This document shows positions 1-11,080 of a stretch of DNA of 64,000 nucleotides, piece by piece. A program made the translations under genes and the position numbers. Source of the DNA: Shinisaurus crocodilurus (taxonomy: Eukaryota > Chordata > Lepidosauria > Squamata > Shinisauridae); the NCBI GenBank assembly GCA_021292165.1, contig CM037878.1, forward strand, positions 249,478,968 through 249,542,967. The letters run 5' to 3'. Within the stretch, counting starts at the first letter, position 1, and each line of letters opens with the position of its first letter. The notes under the pieces were generated by a model. It was not told the DNA's origin. It saw nothing but the letters and a program-made list of their open reading frames with translations, and made no database searches.

Positions 1-365
1 TAAATTCAGTTTGTCAGTTTGAGAATTTCTCCAGTCTCAAATTTGTTTGATCCTGAACTTTGACCATTTTTTATTTAAAGTTTACACAATAATTCATAAG
101 CATTATTGTGCGCATTTCTCCTAATACATGTATTTTTGTAAGCATTTTTAGATAATAATATACACATTTTAAAGCAATTTTACTAGAATGCATTTTTTAA
201 CAATTATTTCTATTAATTTATGCATTTTTGTACATGTTTTTTGATTGGAGAGCTCTATCACAAAATTCAGAGAAATGCAAATTTTGAAGGATAACTGAGT
301 TTGGGTTCACATAGTTGATGGAAATGCATTTCATGCAAACTGAATGAATTTCTCTGCCATCCCTA
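1..365 (+). mobile_element. hAT-like non-autonomous element, family A, right part
   Basis: AT-rich repeat cut by the window edge. Its order of words (cagtttgtc, gcatttttgta, ttgcaaatttt, gataactgagttt) matches the repeat at 10690-11072 and the one at 57909-58228. It ends in gaatttctctgccatcccta, the mirror image of the TAGGGATG start seen in other copies. No coding capacity. The hAT assignment rests on the better-preserved copy at 9858-11072. Confidence 0.55.
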
Positions 366-653
366 AAATTTGTAAATTTCCTTGCCAGAATTCCATTTTA
401 TTGGCAACTGCTGGTGGGGCAAGGAGATTCACAGCACTATGGCAAAGATCCACATAGTAAGGATGTATATGTTAATTCTATACATTGTGAGGGGGTTTAG
501 TCATGCTTATTTGGCAGTATGTGGCAATACATACTTCCTCCCTTATAAAGACTGGAGGGGGAAATTGCCTTTTTCTATGTACCAGGCAACCTACACATTC
601 CCCTGGCCTTTCTCCCCACCCCCTAACAATGAGGGCTACAAATTAAAACTGAA
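366..653. other. unassigned sequence
   Basis: No gene, RNA or repeat family recognised. The open frame over this stretch has no recognisable protein features. Confidence 0.5.
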
Positions 654-1046
654 TGGGGAATGGAGAATGAGCTGGATGAGGTTCTCCATTTTCCACCTCG
701 ATGTTCTTTTTGCTTCGCTCTCGCTCCTCAATGTGAGTGTCTTTTTCGTTGTTCATTCTGAACAGGAAAAGTGTGCATTTTCGAACACACAAAAATGTAC
801 ACTTTCCCAAGCATGTACCCCAAATGTGCTTCTCCCCCCATAGACTAAGGCATGAAAATGTGATTTTGGGGGAACATGCATATTTTTAGAAGTCCACACT
901 TGGGCAAGTGTGCACTTCCAAACATGAACACAAGCCTGAGAAATTCCAAACATTTCCTAAGAATTATGTTCCTGCTTGTGTTTGTGTTTGGGGTTGTGAA
1001 TGTTCACATAATTTGCAAACGGGAATGAATTTCACATACACCGCTA
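654..1046 (+). mobile_element. hAT-like non-autonomous element, family D
   Basis: Shares with 31511-31920 the run: gag...gaggttctc, a Ttttg/cgctc segment, gaacagga, gtgtgcattt, short mirrored acatttt/aaaatgt words, and an end reading gggaatgaa-ttt-cacatacacc. Left end tggggaatgg and right end caccgcta are decayed forms of TAGGGATG/CATCCCTA. No convincing duplication flanks it, so boundaries are approximate. Confidence 0.45.
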
Positions 1047-2042
1047 GCTAAGCCAGATAGAACCCAGGTTTCCAGAAAATATTGCAATTCTATCGCTGGT
1101 GTATCATATTCACTTCTGCCCCCCCCCCAAATAAAAGGGGAAATCATGTTTCCTAGAGGGTACTGATACATAGTGTGACAAAAATACCATTCTCTATTTT
1201 GAGTATTGTGTGGTACCCCATTCAGGAACAATATCATTTAAAATAGCCACTGTGGTTTAATGTATTAGAGAGAAATCAACTCTAGCAGCTTACAGTAAAG
1301 TCAATGAAAAGACCCCTAGGATCTTGAACAAATAATCCAATTACAATAAGTTCATTACGGCATGCTTACTTTAATAGTTTCATTCCCTGAAAGAGGCTCT
1401 TGAGGCACAATATTCTGCTAGTCCATGGAACATAATAACCCAGATTTATAAATCAGTAATAACAAGGGGGTAAATGTTAATTTGATTTAGAAGGTTGTGG
1501 CTATATCTTTCAGTAGACAAGTTTCTGCTCAAGACTTTGGATACCAGCCAGTCCCTTAAAAAGAAAGAAAATTACACATGGAAGGGAAAATACATTTGTT
1601 GTTGTTGTTACTATCTTTAATCCAGTCTGGCTGGCTTGTTTCCACTGAAAAGTTGGAAAAGAAAGAGGGATTTTAATATCCCTAACAGCGCATGGCACAA
1701 TGCATTTGCTGGACCAATCTGGATTTTTAAAAATACATTACATATTAGAGGCACATACCACGCACAAGATTTGTTGACATGGACCCTGCTTTGGTACTTT
1801 ACAACATGGCCAGATTCTGTTTAGACAGAATTGGAGGCCACCCGCTTCAACTTGGGTACGGAACCTGAGCCAGGATTTGGAAATCGGAGACTTTGTGACT
1901 CCCACTGTGTATAATGGGAAATCAACATGGCTATAACTTTTCTTCTGTTTGGAGAATTGGGTAACATTTGAAGGTGTAGTAGTCCCTTAGGGGATAATTA
2001 TGCTTTCCAAATGTAAGAAATATAGGTGCAATGTTTTTTTGT
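1047..2042. other. unassigned sequence
   Basis: About 1 kb of AT-leaning DNA with a poly(C) run near 1119-1128. No gene or repeat recognised. Confidence 0.45.
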
Positions 2043-2050
2043 GCTACACA

Positions 2051-2196
2051 CAGTGCTTTTTTTCTGGAGAAAAGGGTACCGGAACTCTTGGATTACATTT
2101 CCTCGGGAGTAGATGGCGATTAAATTGTAATGCAATTAATAGAAGAAAAGGTGCTGGAACTCAGTTCCGGTGAGTTCCACCAGAAAAAAAGCCCTG
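2051..2196. mobile_element. 146-bp hAT MITE with perfect 8-bp TSD
   Basis: Ends are inverted: CAGTGCTTTTTTTCTGG at the left against CCAGAAAAAAAGCCCTG at the right, one mismatch in 17. The 8 bp on each side, gctacaca (2043-2050 and 2197-2204), are identical. CAG...CTG ends with an 8-bp duplication are the hAT signature. Core contains mirrored ggaactc / gagttcc words. Non-autonomous. Confidence 0.85.
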
Positions 2197-2204
2197 GCTA
2201 CACA

Positions 2205-3034
2205 CCTGTTGTACTATGCACATGTTGATTTAAAAAAAGAAAAAAAAAGAACTGCCGATAACATTTTTATTTCTTGCCAGAATTTGATGAAATTTCTGGA
2301 GGTAGTTGCTCTTTCTGGGGGAACCAAGCCCCACAAATTTCAGATTAACAGGTGCAGGGATTTTTTTTTGTAAGAGTGGTATTTACATTTTGAGGGTTTC
2401 CCAAAAAAGGACACGGTTATCCCCCCTATGTTTCTTGTTGACCATTCTTTTGAAAGTAACAGACAGCACAGAGGTGGCTTTAAGTAGTAAAAGTTTCAGA
2501 ATGATAGGTGCAGTGGGTTATGTGGAAAGGGGAGGACTCAGTTTTTGCAGAGGTGAGATTTGCTTCCCCTTCCCTCCCCTGTGGGGTTATTTTTTTGGGG
2601 GGTGGAATTTGCATGAAAACGACACACCTAGATGTGTCCCTAGCCAAGAAACCTGCAGTGTTTCAGAAGAATAGGTGAAGGGCTAGCTAGGGAGTTAGGA
2701 TGACTGAAAACCAGTTTAAGGCTTTTTTTCATAGTGAAGCCTTGTAGCATTGAAGAATGCCCTTGCTCTCCCGAAAAGCACAGTGATTGGAGAGCCCATA
2801 GGGATTCTAAAAATGATTAAAAGGTGGACCTGTTCCTCTTAGCATTTAGGGATACAAAAGCAAAATATGCTATTTTTTGAGACACTGCCTGCCTTTCAGA
2901 AGCTGAATTGCAAACAAAGCCTCTGGTCACTTTGTAGGGACTAGGGAAGCCCACTTCACCTCAGGAAGCACCAGAGGTGGTTTGAAGGGGCCCAGTCTGG
3001 CTTGGGCTTTGGGCTTCTGCCCAGTCTGATACAC
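2205..3034. other. unassigned sequence
   Basis: No gene or repeat family recognised. T-rich runs near 2358 and 2590. Confidence 0.45.
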
Positions 3035-3288
3035 GAGAGCCAGCGTGGTGTAGTGGTTAGAGTGTTGGACTGGGGCACGGGAGATCCGGGTTCTAGTCCC
3101 CACTCGGCCATGAAGCTCCCTGGGTGACTTTGGGCCGTCACTGACTCTCAGCCTAACCTACCTCACAGGGTTGTTGCGAGGATAAGACAGAGAGGAGGAG
3201 GAGGAGGATTATGTAAGCCGCCTTGAGTTCCTTGCAGGAAATAAGGTGGGATATAAATATAATAAATAAATAAAATAAATAAATAAAA
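3035..3288 (+). mobile_element. tRNA-derived squamate SINE (Sauria-SINE-like)
   Basis: A tRNA-like head carries an A-box-like tggtgtagtggtta (3047-3060) and a B-box gggttctagtccc (about 3089). The middle reads gtgactttgggcc and cacagggttgttg, and the tail reads gtaagccgccttgagttcc, ggtgggatataaat, then an (AATA)n tract. The same unit occurs at 44331 and 54689 (plus), and at 23508 and 59186 (minus). Transcribed by RNA polymerase III and mobilised by a partner LINE in known families; the partner is not identifiable here. Confidence 0.85.
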
Positions 3289-3690
3289 ATCCCTATAAAT
3301 CTGCCAAAATATACTTCTGATATCTTTGATCTATTCACCCCTTTGTGTACCTCTGTCTACTGCCCTTTTGGGACTACGTTGCTTCAAACCTTGAATGTGC
3401 TTCTGAGTAAGAATGGGATCTGGTTGCATTTAGTCTAGTCCTGGGGGATGGCAGGCAAGGATAGGAACCAATCTCTTGAGCTTTCCTGGGTTCTTTCCTG
3501 TCCTGAGGAAATGCTTAGTTTGTTTGCCAATCTTTTGGTAGCCCTTGGTTCAGTGTCACCTTCTTGTCCATCCGAATTAGGAGTTTGGCATGGAGGAGCT
3601 GTTTGTCCTAGGTATTGGTAACCTCACTCAGTTGAGAGAGTAAGACCTTTATTTCCACCTCTCATCCAACACCAAAGGCATAGTCTAGTC
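3289..3690. other. unassigned sequence
   Basis: Single-copy-looking flank of the hAT element. It ends in gtctagtc, the left copy of that element's target duplication. Confidence 0.5.
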
Positions 3691-4577
3691 CAGGGCCGGA
3701 TTAAGCTAGGGGCTGTTGGAGTGGCAGCTCCAGGCCCTTAACAGAAAATAGGCCCGCAATTATAGGGACACGCGGCGATTTTTTCCCCCTTCGGAGTTAG
3801 CTCTGATCGTTATCATTCAGCATAATTAATGATTTTTTCAAGATTAGAAAGGTGTTCTAAGATGTGTAATGCACATCTGCATTACAGGCTTGAGGCAAGA
3901 CCTAGCAAGAACTGTTGTTCTCAAATTAGCATTTCAGTAGCTTTGCATTTCAATCACTGTTACTACATTTCTTTGTGAGAACTTCTAGCACATGGGGGGC
4001 TTGCTAGGGTCTGTAATATTCAGATTTAGAAGGGACCTCTCTCTCCAGCCTCGAGCAAAAGATCTTTCTGATTCGCAGCTCAATTGTTCAAATGCTAGTT
4101 TAACAAAAAAACAAAAACAAAGCAACAAGAACAACACAATTATTCTTGGTCAAGCAAAGCTTCCTGGCTTTTTGTTGTGGCTGCTTTTTTTTTTTTTAAA
4201 TAAATAATTTGGGGAAAATTGGGAAGACCCTTACTGATGAGCTGCAGGAGTTTTTGAGTTTTTGCTCCGTCAAGCGATCCCTCTCTGCCCACCCGCCTCC
4301 AAAATCTCCACCATGACTTCTGCTTGCTATGGGACAAACCTCTGGGATGGTCTACCTGCCGCTGGTCCTGATGGCCCTCCTCTGCACATGTAAGGTTCAA
4401 AAGTTTGACTCTCTTGATCTGCAAGTTCTCCTTCTCCTTCTCCTTTTTTTCTGTAAAAGGGCTTTCCCTCTTTTGTGAGCCAAACTGAACGTAAGGGCTG
4501 TGTGTTTGTGGGTGTGGGTGTCTGCCTTTTGGGGGTGTTGATCCTCCTGCCGCCTGCAAAATGTCACCTGCTTGGCT

Positions 4578-4581
<4 letters not shown>

Positions 4582-4608
<27 letters not shown>
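4582..4608. repeat. (GT)n microsatellite
   Basis: About 13 GT units inside the hAT element. Confidence 0.95.
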
Positions 4609-4689
4609 CACGTGCGCTTTCATGGGGAATTGTGTGGCATTTTAAGTTTTATTTTGAAAAACCCCAGAGAACAGAGTTCACCAAATATC

Positions 4690-4816
4690 CCTCTTGGATA
4701 TTTTGGACTACAGTTCTCATTTGCCTCAGGCAGCATGGCCAGTGGCTGGGGAAGATGGGAGCTGGGGCCCCAAACATTTGGAAGGGCCCCGGTTGGGGAA
4801 GACTGCCCTAGAGGTT
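4690..4816. repeat. decayed fold-back MITE remnant
   Basis: Contains tttggactacagttctca, ggcagcatggcc, a mirrored gggagctgg and the end ggttggggaagactgccct. These are words of the palindromic MITE group seen at 28435, 40328 and 51301, at lower similarity. It sits where the hAT transposase start should be. Confidence 0.5.
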
Positions 4817-4825
4817 AAAAAACGT

Positions 4826-6412
4826 GGAGGTACTTATCATCAACGATATGTGATGAGTTTATTGAACTGATTGGTCAGCAAGTGCTGCAGCAAATCATAA
4901 ACGAGATAAAAGAAGCCAAATATTATTCAATTTCTGTTGACTCCACCCCTGACATAGCACATTGTGATCAACTAACAATTATATTTCGCTATGTACTACC
5001 TAGTGGTCCAGTGGAGCGTTTTACGAAATTCATTCCAATGCACGGACACACTGGTATGGAGCTAGCAAACATTATTTTGCAGTTCATGGATGAAAATGGA
5101 ATTTCCATCAAAGACTGCAGGGGTCAGTCTTATGATAACGGATCTAATATGAGTGGCAAATATAATGGTATGCAGGCCTTAATTTGGGGAAAAACCCCCA
5201 CTTGCTGAATACATTCCTTGTTGTGCACATTCACTTAATCTTGTTGGACAAAATGCCGTAAACAGCTGTCCAGTTGCAGTTTCGTTCTTTAATTTTGTGC
5301 AGCAGTTGTATTGTTTTTTTTCTGCTTCAACTCATCGATGGAATCTGTTAACAGATAGTTTCAAACTATGTGGTATACCGACATTAAAAAGGTTATCTGA
5401 TACACGTTGGTCTGCTCACCATGATGCTGTGAATGCCTTACAAAAAGGCTATAGTACTATCAGAGATGTCCTTTCAAATATTATGAATGATGAATCCACA
5501 AAGGGAGAGGTCTGTTTACAAGCAAAGGACCTAAATAATGTCATGGATCAATTGGAAACTGGAATAATGATTGTTGAAGTATGGTCTGTCATTTTACCTA
5601 GGTTTCACAGAACCAGTCAGTGTCTCCAAGATGCAAAATTAGATCTGCATACAGCAACAGACATGCTGAACTCTCTAAAGGATTTTGTGCAGTCTCTCCG
5701 TTCTAGATTCTCTGAATTTGAACAGCAGGGTAAAAATATTTCCGGCTGCGAGGAGTACCAGCTACAACGTGGAAGGAAAGTGAAAAGAAATAGGAGGTGG
5801 GACTATGGTGATGCAGAAGATGCTAATGCTGATATGACACCCTCTGAGAGGTTTAAAGTGCATACCTTTTATCCTATAATTGACCAATTGACAGAATCAC
5901 TGAGGCACAGGCAAGCAGCATACAATATAATTCAAGAAAGATTTGGATTTCTATCAGAAATATGCACTCTAGCAGCTGATAGTCTACGTTCCAGAGCCAC
6001 TACACTAGTGTCAAAATATCCTGAAGATCTTGAACCCCTGTTTGCAGACGAAATTGTACAGTTTTCATCTATTTTCAAAATGTACCAATCTTCCACTGCA
6101 AATCAAGACATTCATGGGAGTCAAGAAACACAAATGTACAAGTTTATGATTGCACAATCTCTAGTCGGTGCATTTCCAAATACATTTGTGACCCTCCGCA
6201 TGTATTTGTGTTTAATGGTCAGCAACTGCAGTGGTGAGCGTTCATTTTCAGCATTAAAACGTGTGAAAAATGAACTAAGGTCTTCCATGGGTCAGGAGCG
6301 TTTAAATGCGCTCTCTCTGTTGTGCATTGAAAATGGTTTGCTGAACGAGCTTAATCTTGATTCTACAATTGAGGAATTTGCAAGTAAAAAAGCAAGAAAA
6401 GTTAATGTGTAA
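4826..6412 (+). pseudogene. hAT transposase (ZMYM1/DUF4371-like) relic, frameshifted
   Basis: Two plus-strand frames (4882-5208, 108 aa; 5297-6412, 371 aa) are parts of one transposase. Coding similarity extends left of the first ATG to about 4826. The first part holds the RNase-H-like start: a SISVDSTPD motif (Asp about residue 20) and YDNGSNMSG, which supply the first two catalytic acids. A frameshift in the C-rich run near 5190-5205 separates it from the second part, which picks up at the CCAHSLNL-type region in the next frame. Residues about 309-325 of the second part hold SNCSGERSFSAL, the hAT C-terminal dimerisation motif that likely includes the third acid. Family members usually start with a TTF/BED-type zinc finger, which is missing here. 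Stop at 6410-6412. Not expected to make active enzyme. Confidence 0.88.
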
Positions 6413-6568
6413 TTTTATTTTAATCTACCAGCTTGATTCATTTAGTTTAAATGCAGGTTAGAGTTCAGTGAATAACCTGTTTGTGTGTTTAAAACTAGTG
6501 GTTGCTATTTATTTCAAGAGTTACTCTCTGCACCATAATCATAATGCAGGCTGTATTGATTATGATGC

Positions 6569-6569
<1 letters not shown>

Positions 6570-6602
<33 letters not shown>
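6570..6602. repeat. (TAA)n microsatellite
   Basis: About 11 units in the 3' non-coding part of the hAT element. Confidence 0.95.
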
Positions 6603-6605
<3 letters not shown>

Positions 6606-6914
6606 TAAGGAACAAATTTTTATGAGCCAAACATCATACACTTATATTTAAATTGTTTATATGGTTTATGTTTATTTAAAAATGGTTGTTGTGAATGTTC
6701 TATTTATAATGGTTTTATTGAGTTAACAAGCTTATTGTTTACAAAAAAAGAAATATTTTCAATATGTTTCTCTTTTGGCACTTTAATGGTAATTAAAATA
6801 TTTAATTTGTTTTAATATAAAATTGCGTCTTCATTTTATTTATTTCCATAAAAAGGCCCACCAAAATCCTCAGCACCAGGCCCATAATGCTCTTAATCCG
6901 GCCCTGGTCTAGTC

Positions 6915-7787
6915 ATGGGAATAGGGAATTTCTGCTGATCCAAAGCCTCCCAGCCATTCCTGCAACTCACATCCTAGCTGAAAAGCTATTGTGAATGAGT
7001 GAGGCAGCATTTCAGTTGGTCAAAGCATGGCCATTTTAATTATCAGCTGCCTCACCATGATACATCTAGCCTCACCATGATACATGGCCTGAGTCAAAAC
7101 TGTCAATTGGTTGCAACATCCCTCCCCCACCCTCCAGAAACTACCTGCCAAGTAACAGTCAGTGATGGGTAGTTGGGGCACTTATTCTTCAGTGATTTCA
7201 CACACCAAAACCTAAAATCCATGCCACAAATGTCAGGGGTCAATTTGATAAAATGTTGAACATCTGGGATTAGAATTTCCAAAATTCAGATTTTATAGAG
7301 ATGTTCATATCAAATTTTAAATTGAAGCCACAAAGACACAGACAAGACTGTTCTCACATAATGTGCTTAAATTCTAACTTTATCTGATCGGTAGCAAAAC
7401 AATAAGTGCAGCTTACTGTGAAGTTTGAGAAATACATGTTTAACAGTATTACATCTTTTAATCATGGATTTAATATCCCTTTGTCAAAGAACAAAAAGAA
7501 TGTAGACAATATGGATTTGTTTCACCAATGTCACTGCAAATTTAATAAGTAGCCAGATGCTACTGAAATATTTTTAATAAGTTTTTAAAAAGGTGTTAAA
7601 AAGATAATTCATAACTTGTGTGATGTGTTGTTTTAAGCAGCTTTATTAGAATTCATTTGATGTGTCCCAAAATCAGTTTTTAGAAAATAGCTGTGACAAA
7701 AAGGTTGAGAAACTGCTTCCTAGATGCAAATATTTGGAACTCAGCTATAATGGATCTTGTTTATCCACATTAACTCAGGCAGCTTTT
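6915..7787. other. unassigned sequence
   Basis: AT-rich. A short direct repeat, ctcaccatgatacat, occurs twice at 7051-7084. No gene or family recognised. Confidence 0.45.
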
Positions 7788-8592
7788 CATAAGAACATCA
7801 TTTACATGCCACCCAATTAACAATGTCCTCTGGGCAGTTAACAGCAAAAGTTAAAAACCATAACAACAGAAATCAAATAAAGAACAACAACAATAAAGAA
7901 AACATTATCAATAAAAATGAAACTAACAAAATGAAACATTAACACAGGGAAGCTAAAAAAATAATAATACTGAAGATCTTAAAACAATATTAAAAATTCT
8001 TAAAATGCCTGTGAGAATAAAAAGGCCTTCATCTGGCAAATAAAAGATCATAATGTGGGCACCAGGTGAACCTCCCTGGGGAGTGCATTCCACAACTGGA
8101 CCACCACCAAGAAGGTTCTTCCTCTTGTAGCAACCCACTGTATCTCTTTTGATGGAGGTGGTCTTTCAGCTAACCTGGCCCAAAGTTGTTGAGGGATTTA
8201 AAGGAGGGCTGTACATCATTTTTGGCTTCAAGGGCCACATCTGGCAGAGCCAGGGAACCAGCAGGCTACACGCATACACACACACACACACACACACACA
8301 CCATATGCACAAACACACATCTCCCTGAGGCTAGCAAGGAATCTTCCTTATCTCCGATCTCTGATTAGAGATCAGAGATAAGGGAAGGGTGTCTCTTGCT
8401 AGCATTAGTAAGAGAATATATCTCTTAGCTCTGATTTCTCATCCAACATTGGAGATAACAGATAGACAGTGCCACCATTGTGCAGGTGCAGGGGGGTGGT
8501 CTAGTGGGTCACCAGAAATGGCTTGGCAGGCCGCATGTGGCCCATGCCCTTCACTTTTTGTACCCCTGCTTTAAAGGTTAAAACCAACATAA
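7788..8592 (-). mobile_element. L2-type LINE 3' end, interrupted
   Basis: Read on the minus strand, 8592-8569 followed by 8203-7788 gives the C-terminal coding end and 3' UTR of an L2-like LINE: a tttaaagccct-like word, gtggaatgcactcccc, and the 3'-UTR word aactgcccagagg. The two parts are separated by the hAT-like insertion 8204-8568. Frameshifted and 5' truncated. Confidence 0.65.
8204..8568. mobile_element. hAT-like non-autonomous element inside L2 end
   Basis: Left end gagggctgtacat and right end ttgtacccctg are roughly inverted. Flanks atttaaag (8196-8203) and ctttaaag (8569-8576) match 7/8, and L2 sequence continues on both sides, so the borders are set independently. Contains (CA)n at 8275-8302 and a short perfect palindrome, tctctgat/atcagaga, at about 8357-8379. 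No coding. Confidence 0.65.
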
Positions 8593-9112
8593 GAAGGGCC
8601 CTATTGGATCAGAACAAAGGTCCATCTAGTCCAGCATCCTGTTTCTTCCAGGGGCCAACCAGATGCCTCCGGGAAGTCTTGAAGGAAATGGCTGTCTTCT
8701 GCTGTTGTTGCCCAGCCAGGGCCAGGGGCACCTGCCAAGGGCCTACCCTTACCAGGTGGGCCGAGTGGCAAGAGCCCCTGAACCTGCTCTTCCTCCTCAG
8801 CATTGCAACCCGCTTGTTCACCCACCTCTCGCTCTGGCCCAGAGGGAGTGAGCAAACAGAAGTGGTGAGATGGAGTAGTAATAGCTGTCCCTGCCTGCTT
8901 ACTCACTATCTCTCTGCTTGGCAAAAGAGCACAAATGATGAGGAAGAGGAGTAGCAGCAGCTGGTGGCAGTGGCAGTGAAGGGGCAGGGTGACTGAATGG
9001 GGGGGGGGGGGCGGTATTGAGAATGTATTGCCCGAGCGCTCAGCAAAACCTGGAGCTGGCACTGGGCCCAGCAACTGGTATTCAGTGCTATACAGCCTCT
9101 AAACCTGGGGTA
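8593..9112 (+). repeat. squamate interspersed repeat, split
   Basis: Starts taagaagggcc, then ggatcagaac, aaggtccatctagtccagca and a gatgcctc/gggaag segment. The matching distal words, caactggtattcag and cctctaaacctgg, appear only at 9070-9105. About 350 bp between (8700-9060), including a poly(G) run at 9000-9011, look unrelated and were probably inserted. I recall this repeat as common in reptiles but cannot name its class. Confidence 0.45.
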
Positions 9113-9849
9113 AATATGAATATGATACCATAAGATGTGCTACTAGTTTAACTTAATTTTAGTGGGTTTCACTTTTACTAGCCTTAACAGAAAGCAACGC
9201 ATGGCATTTATAGAGGAACTGGAGGTTAAATAAGTATTCTCAGAAAATGGCCTGTGTACAGTCTGACAGAGCACAATGGATAGGTCATGTTTTGACAGTT
9301 TCAAGTCATTTTACTGATACATTTTAAGCCACCCATCACCAATAGTGAATTTCATTGTCCAGGTTATTGAGGCGACAGCTTCCATAATACTGAAGATAAC
9401 CAAGACAAGCACAAAATTGTTGTGTCAAGCGGAGAGTTCTACAGTGTTATAAATCTTTCTGATAGTAACAAGATGAATATCAACACTGGACTGGAATGAT
9501 CACTTCAAGAGTCTTGCCTACAATGTGTCATAACATCACTCCTTACTCTTCCGCATAGATCCAAGATCCATTCAAGTTAAATGTGATGCTTCCATTCTGC
9601 TCAAGTAGAGTTTGATACAGTCTTTTAAAGCTGAGCCAGAAAAACCAACAGTGAGCAAGAACTCACTGGACTTACAATATGGCTATAGATTTCATTGTAT
9701 TATATTCAATATTTTGAACAAATAATGAACAAATAGTTCATTAGGAAAAAGGCTACATAGGCCATAGTAATATTTCTCATTTTAACATAGACATGCACTT
9801 TGGGCTAAATAGCTCTTGGGTAGTGTTGGAAAACCTTGGAAAAATTGGT
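9113..9849. other. unassigned sequence
   Basis: No gene or repeat recognised. Confidence 0.45.
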
Positions 9850-9873
9850 ATCACATCTAGGGATGGACGAATA

Positions 9874-10568
9874 CTACAAGTGAGAAGGATCTTGGAATTG
9901 TTGTAGATCACAAACTGAATATGAGCCAGCAATGCGATGTGGCTGCAAAGAAGGCAAATGCAATTTTGGGCTGTATTAATAGAAGTATAGCTTCCAAATC
10001 GCGGGAAGTGATAATTCCCCTTTACTCGGCACTGGTTAGGCCTCATCTTGAGTACTGCATCCAGTTCTGGGCACCTCACTTTAAGAAGGACATAGACAAA
10101 CTGGAGAGGGTTCAGAGGAGGGCAACAAGGATGATAAAGGGACTGGAAACAAGGCCCTATGAGGAGAGACTGAAAGAACTGGGCATGTTTAGCCTTCAGA
10201 AGAGGAGACTGAGGGGAGATATGATCGCATTCTTCCAGTACTTGAAGGGATGTCACACAGAGGAGGGCCAGAATCTCTTCTCAATCATCCCAGTTTGCAG
10301 GACACGGAATAATGGGCTCAAGTTACAGGAACCTAGATTCCACCTAAACATCAGGAAAAATTTCCTGACTGTCAGAGCAATAAGACAATGGAATCAACTA
10401 CCTAGGGAGGTTGTGGGCTCTCCCACTCTGGAGGCATTCAAGGTGTCAGAGCATCTGTCAGAGATGCTTTGACCTAGATTCCTGCATTGAGCAGGGGGTT
10501 GGACTCGATGGCCTTGTAGGCCCCTTCCAACTCTACTTTTCTATGATTCTATGATTCTATGATTCTAT
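9874..10568 (+). mobile_element. CR1 LINE 3' fragment
   Basis: 5'-truncated CR1 with the C-terminal end of ORF2 and the diagnostic 3' terminus: gggggttggactcgatggcc followed by tandem ATTCTATG units (about 10538-10570). Inserted in a family A element. A 4-bp gaat occurs at both junctions, fitting the very short target duplications of CR1. Confidence 0.93.
9921..10472 (+). pseudogene. CR1 reverse transcriptase C-terminal fragment
   Basis: 183-aa open frame. It covers only the region after the catalytic domain: [14 protein letters not shown] near residue 41, [39 protein letters not shown], then [23 protein letters not shown]. The same frame is open back to about 9875 without a start codon, so the ATG at 9921 is not a real start. 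Lacks the endonuclease and the YADD box. Uninterrupted over its length, hence a relatively young copy. Confidence 0.9.
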
Positions 10569-10618
10569 GAATCTGTCAATTTTGGTTTCTCTCAGCTTCA
10601 CACTTTTTCAATCTAAAG

Positions 10619-10685
10619 TTTATTTATTTATTTATTTTATTTCATTTCTATACTGCCCCACAGCTGAAGCTCTCTGGGTGGTTCA
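10619..10685 (-). mobile_element. LINE (L2-like) 3' tail
   Basis: (TTTA)n, then a ttctatactgcccc/ctctgggtggtt segment, the reverse of a typical L2-group 3' terminus (similar tails at 50597, 56985 and 60430). Sits inside the family A element. Confidence 0.55.
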
Positions 10686-11080
10686 GTTTGTCTCAAACTT
10701 TGAGAATTTATCTCGTCTGCAGCATGCCCTAAACTTTCAGATATTTTTTTTAAAGTTTGTGTGAATATTCATACACATTTACGTGCACATTTTCCCCAAT
10801 ACATGCATTTTTGTATGCACTTTTGCCTTATGTACATATTTTGCAAGCATTTTTCCTAATATAATGCATATTTGAGCATTATTTTTTCTATTGTACACAT
10901 TGCTGTATGCATTTTTTGACTGGAAAACTCCATTGCAAAATTAGGAAAAATTTGTAAATTTCGAAAGATAGCTGAGTTTCGGTTTGCATAGAGGTTCAAA
11001 TGTGCAAAATTAGGCAAGTTTGTATTGAAATGTGAACTGAACAATCGAGCTGAATGGGATTCCCCATTCTTAATCACATT

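Larger units (their letters stand above)
3691..6906 (+). mobile_element. 3.2-kb hAT DNA transposon, complete ends, decayed
   Basis: A full hAT insertion. The terminal inverted repeats CAGGGCCGGATTAAG (3691-3705) and CTTAATCCGGCCCTG (6892-6906) are perfect over 15 bp. The 8-bp target duplication gtctagtc is perfect (3683-3690, 6907-6914). The right half encodes a recognisable transposase relic on the plus strand, which ends 494 bp before the right terminus. Between about 3760 and 4820 I see no transposase sequence; a GT microsatellite and a fold-back remnant lie there, so the 5' coding part was deleted or replaced. Perfect ends with broken coding suggest the copy moved in trans, or has only recently decayed. 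Confidence 0.93.
9858..11072 (+). mobile_element. hAT-like element family A, carrying a nested CR1
   Basis: Left end tagggatggacgaat (9858-9872); the element resumes at about 10569 after a CR1 insertion and runs to ccattctta (11072). Flanks atcacatc (9850-9857) and atcacatt (11073-11080) match 7/8, giving an 8-bp duplication typical of hAT. The core is AT-rich with recurrent tgcatttttgta-type words. This copy anchors the ends of family A (also 1-365, 57909-58228, 58534-58853). Confidence 0.72.

Noticed and set aside
3035..3120. tRNA gene at the SINE head
   Set aside because: A and B boxes are present, but the sequence continues into a SINE body and tail and recurs at four other places; it is a retroposed tRNA-like promoter.
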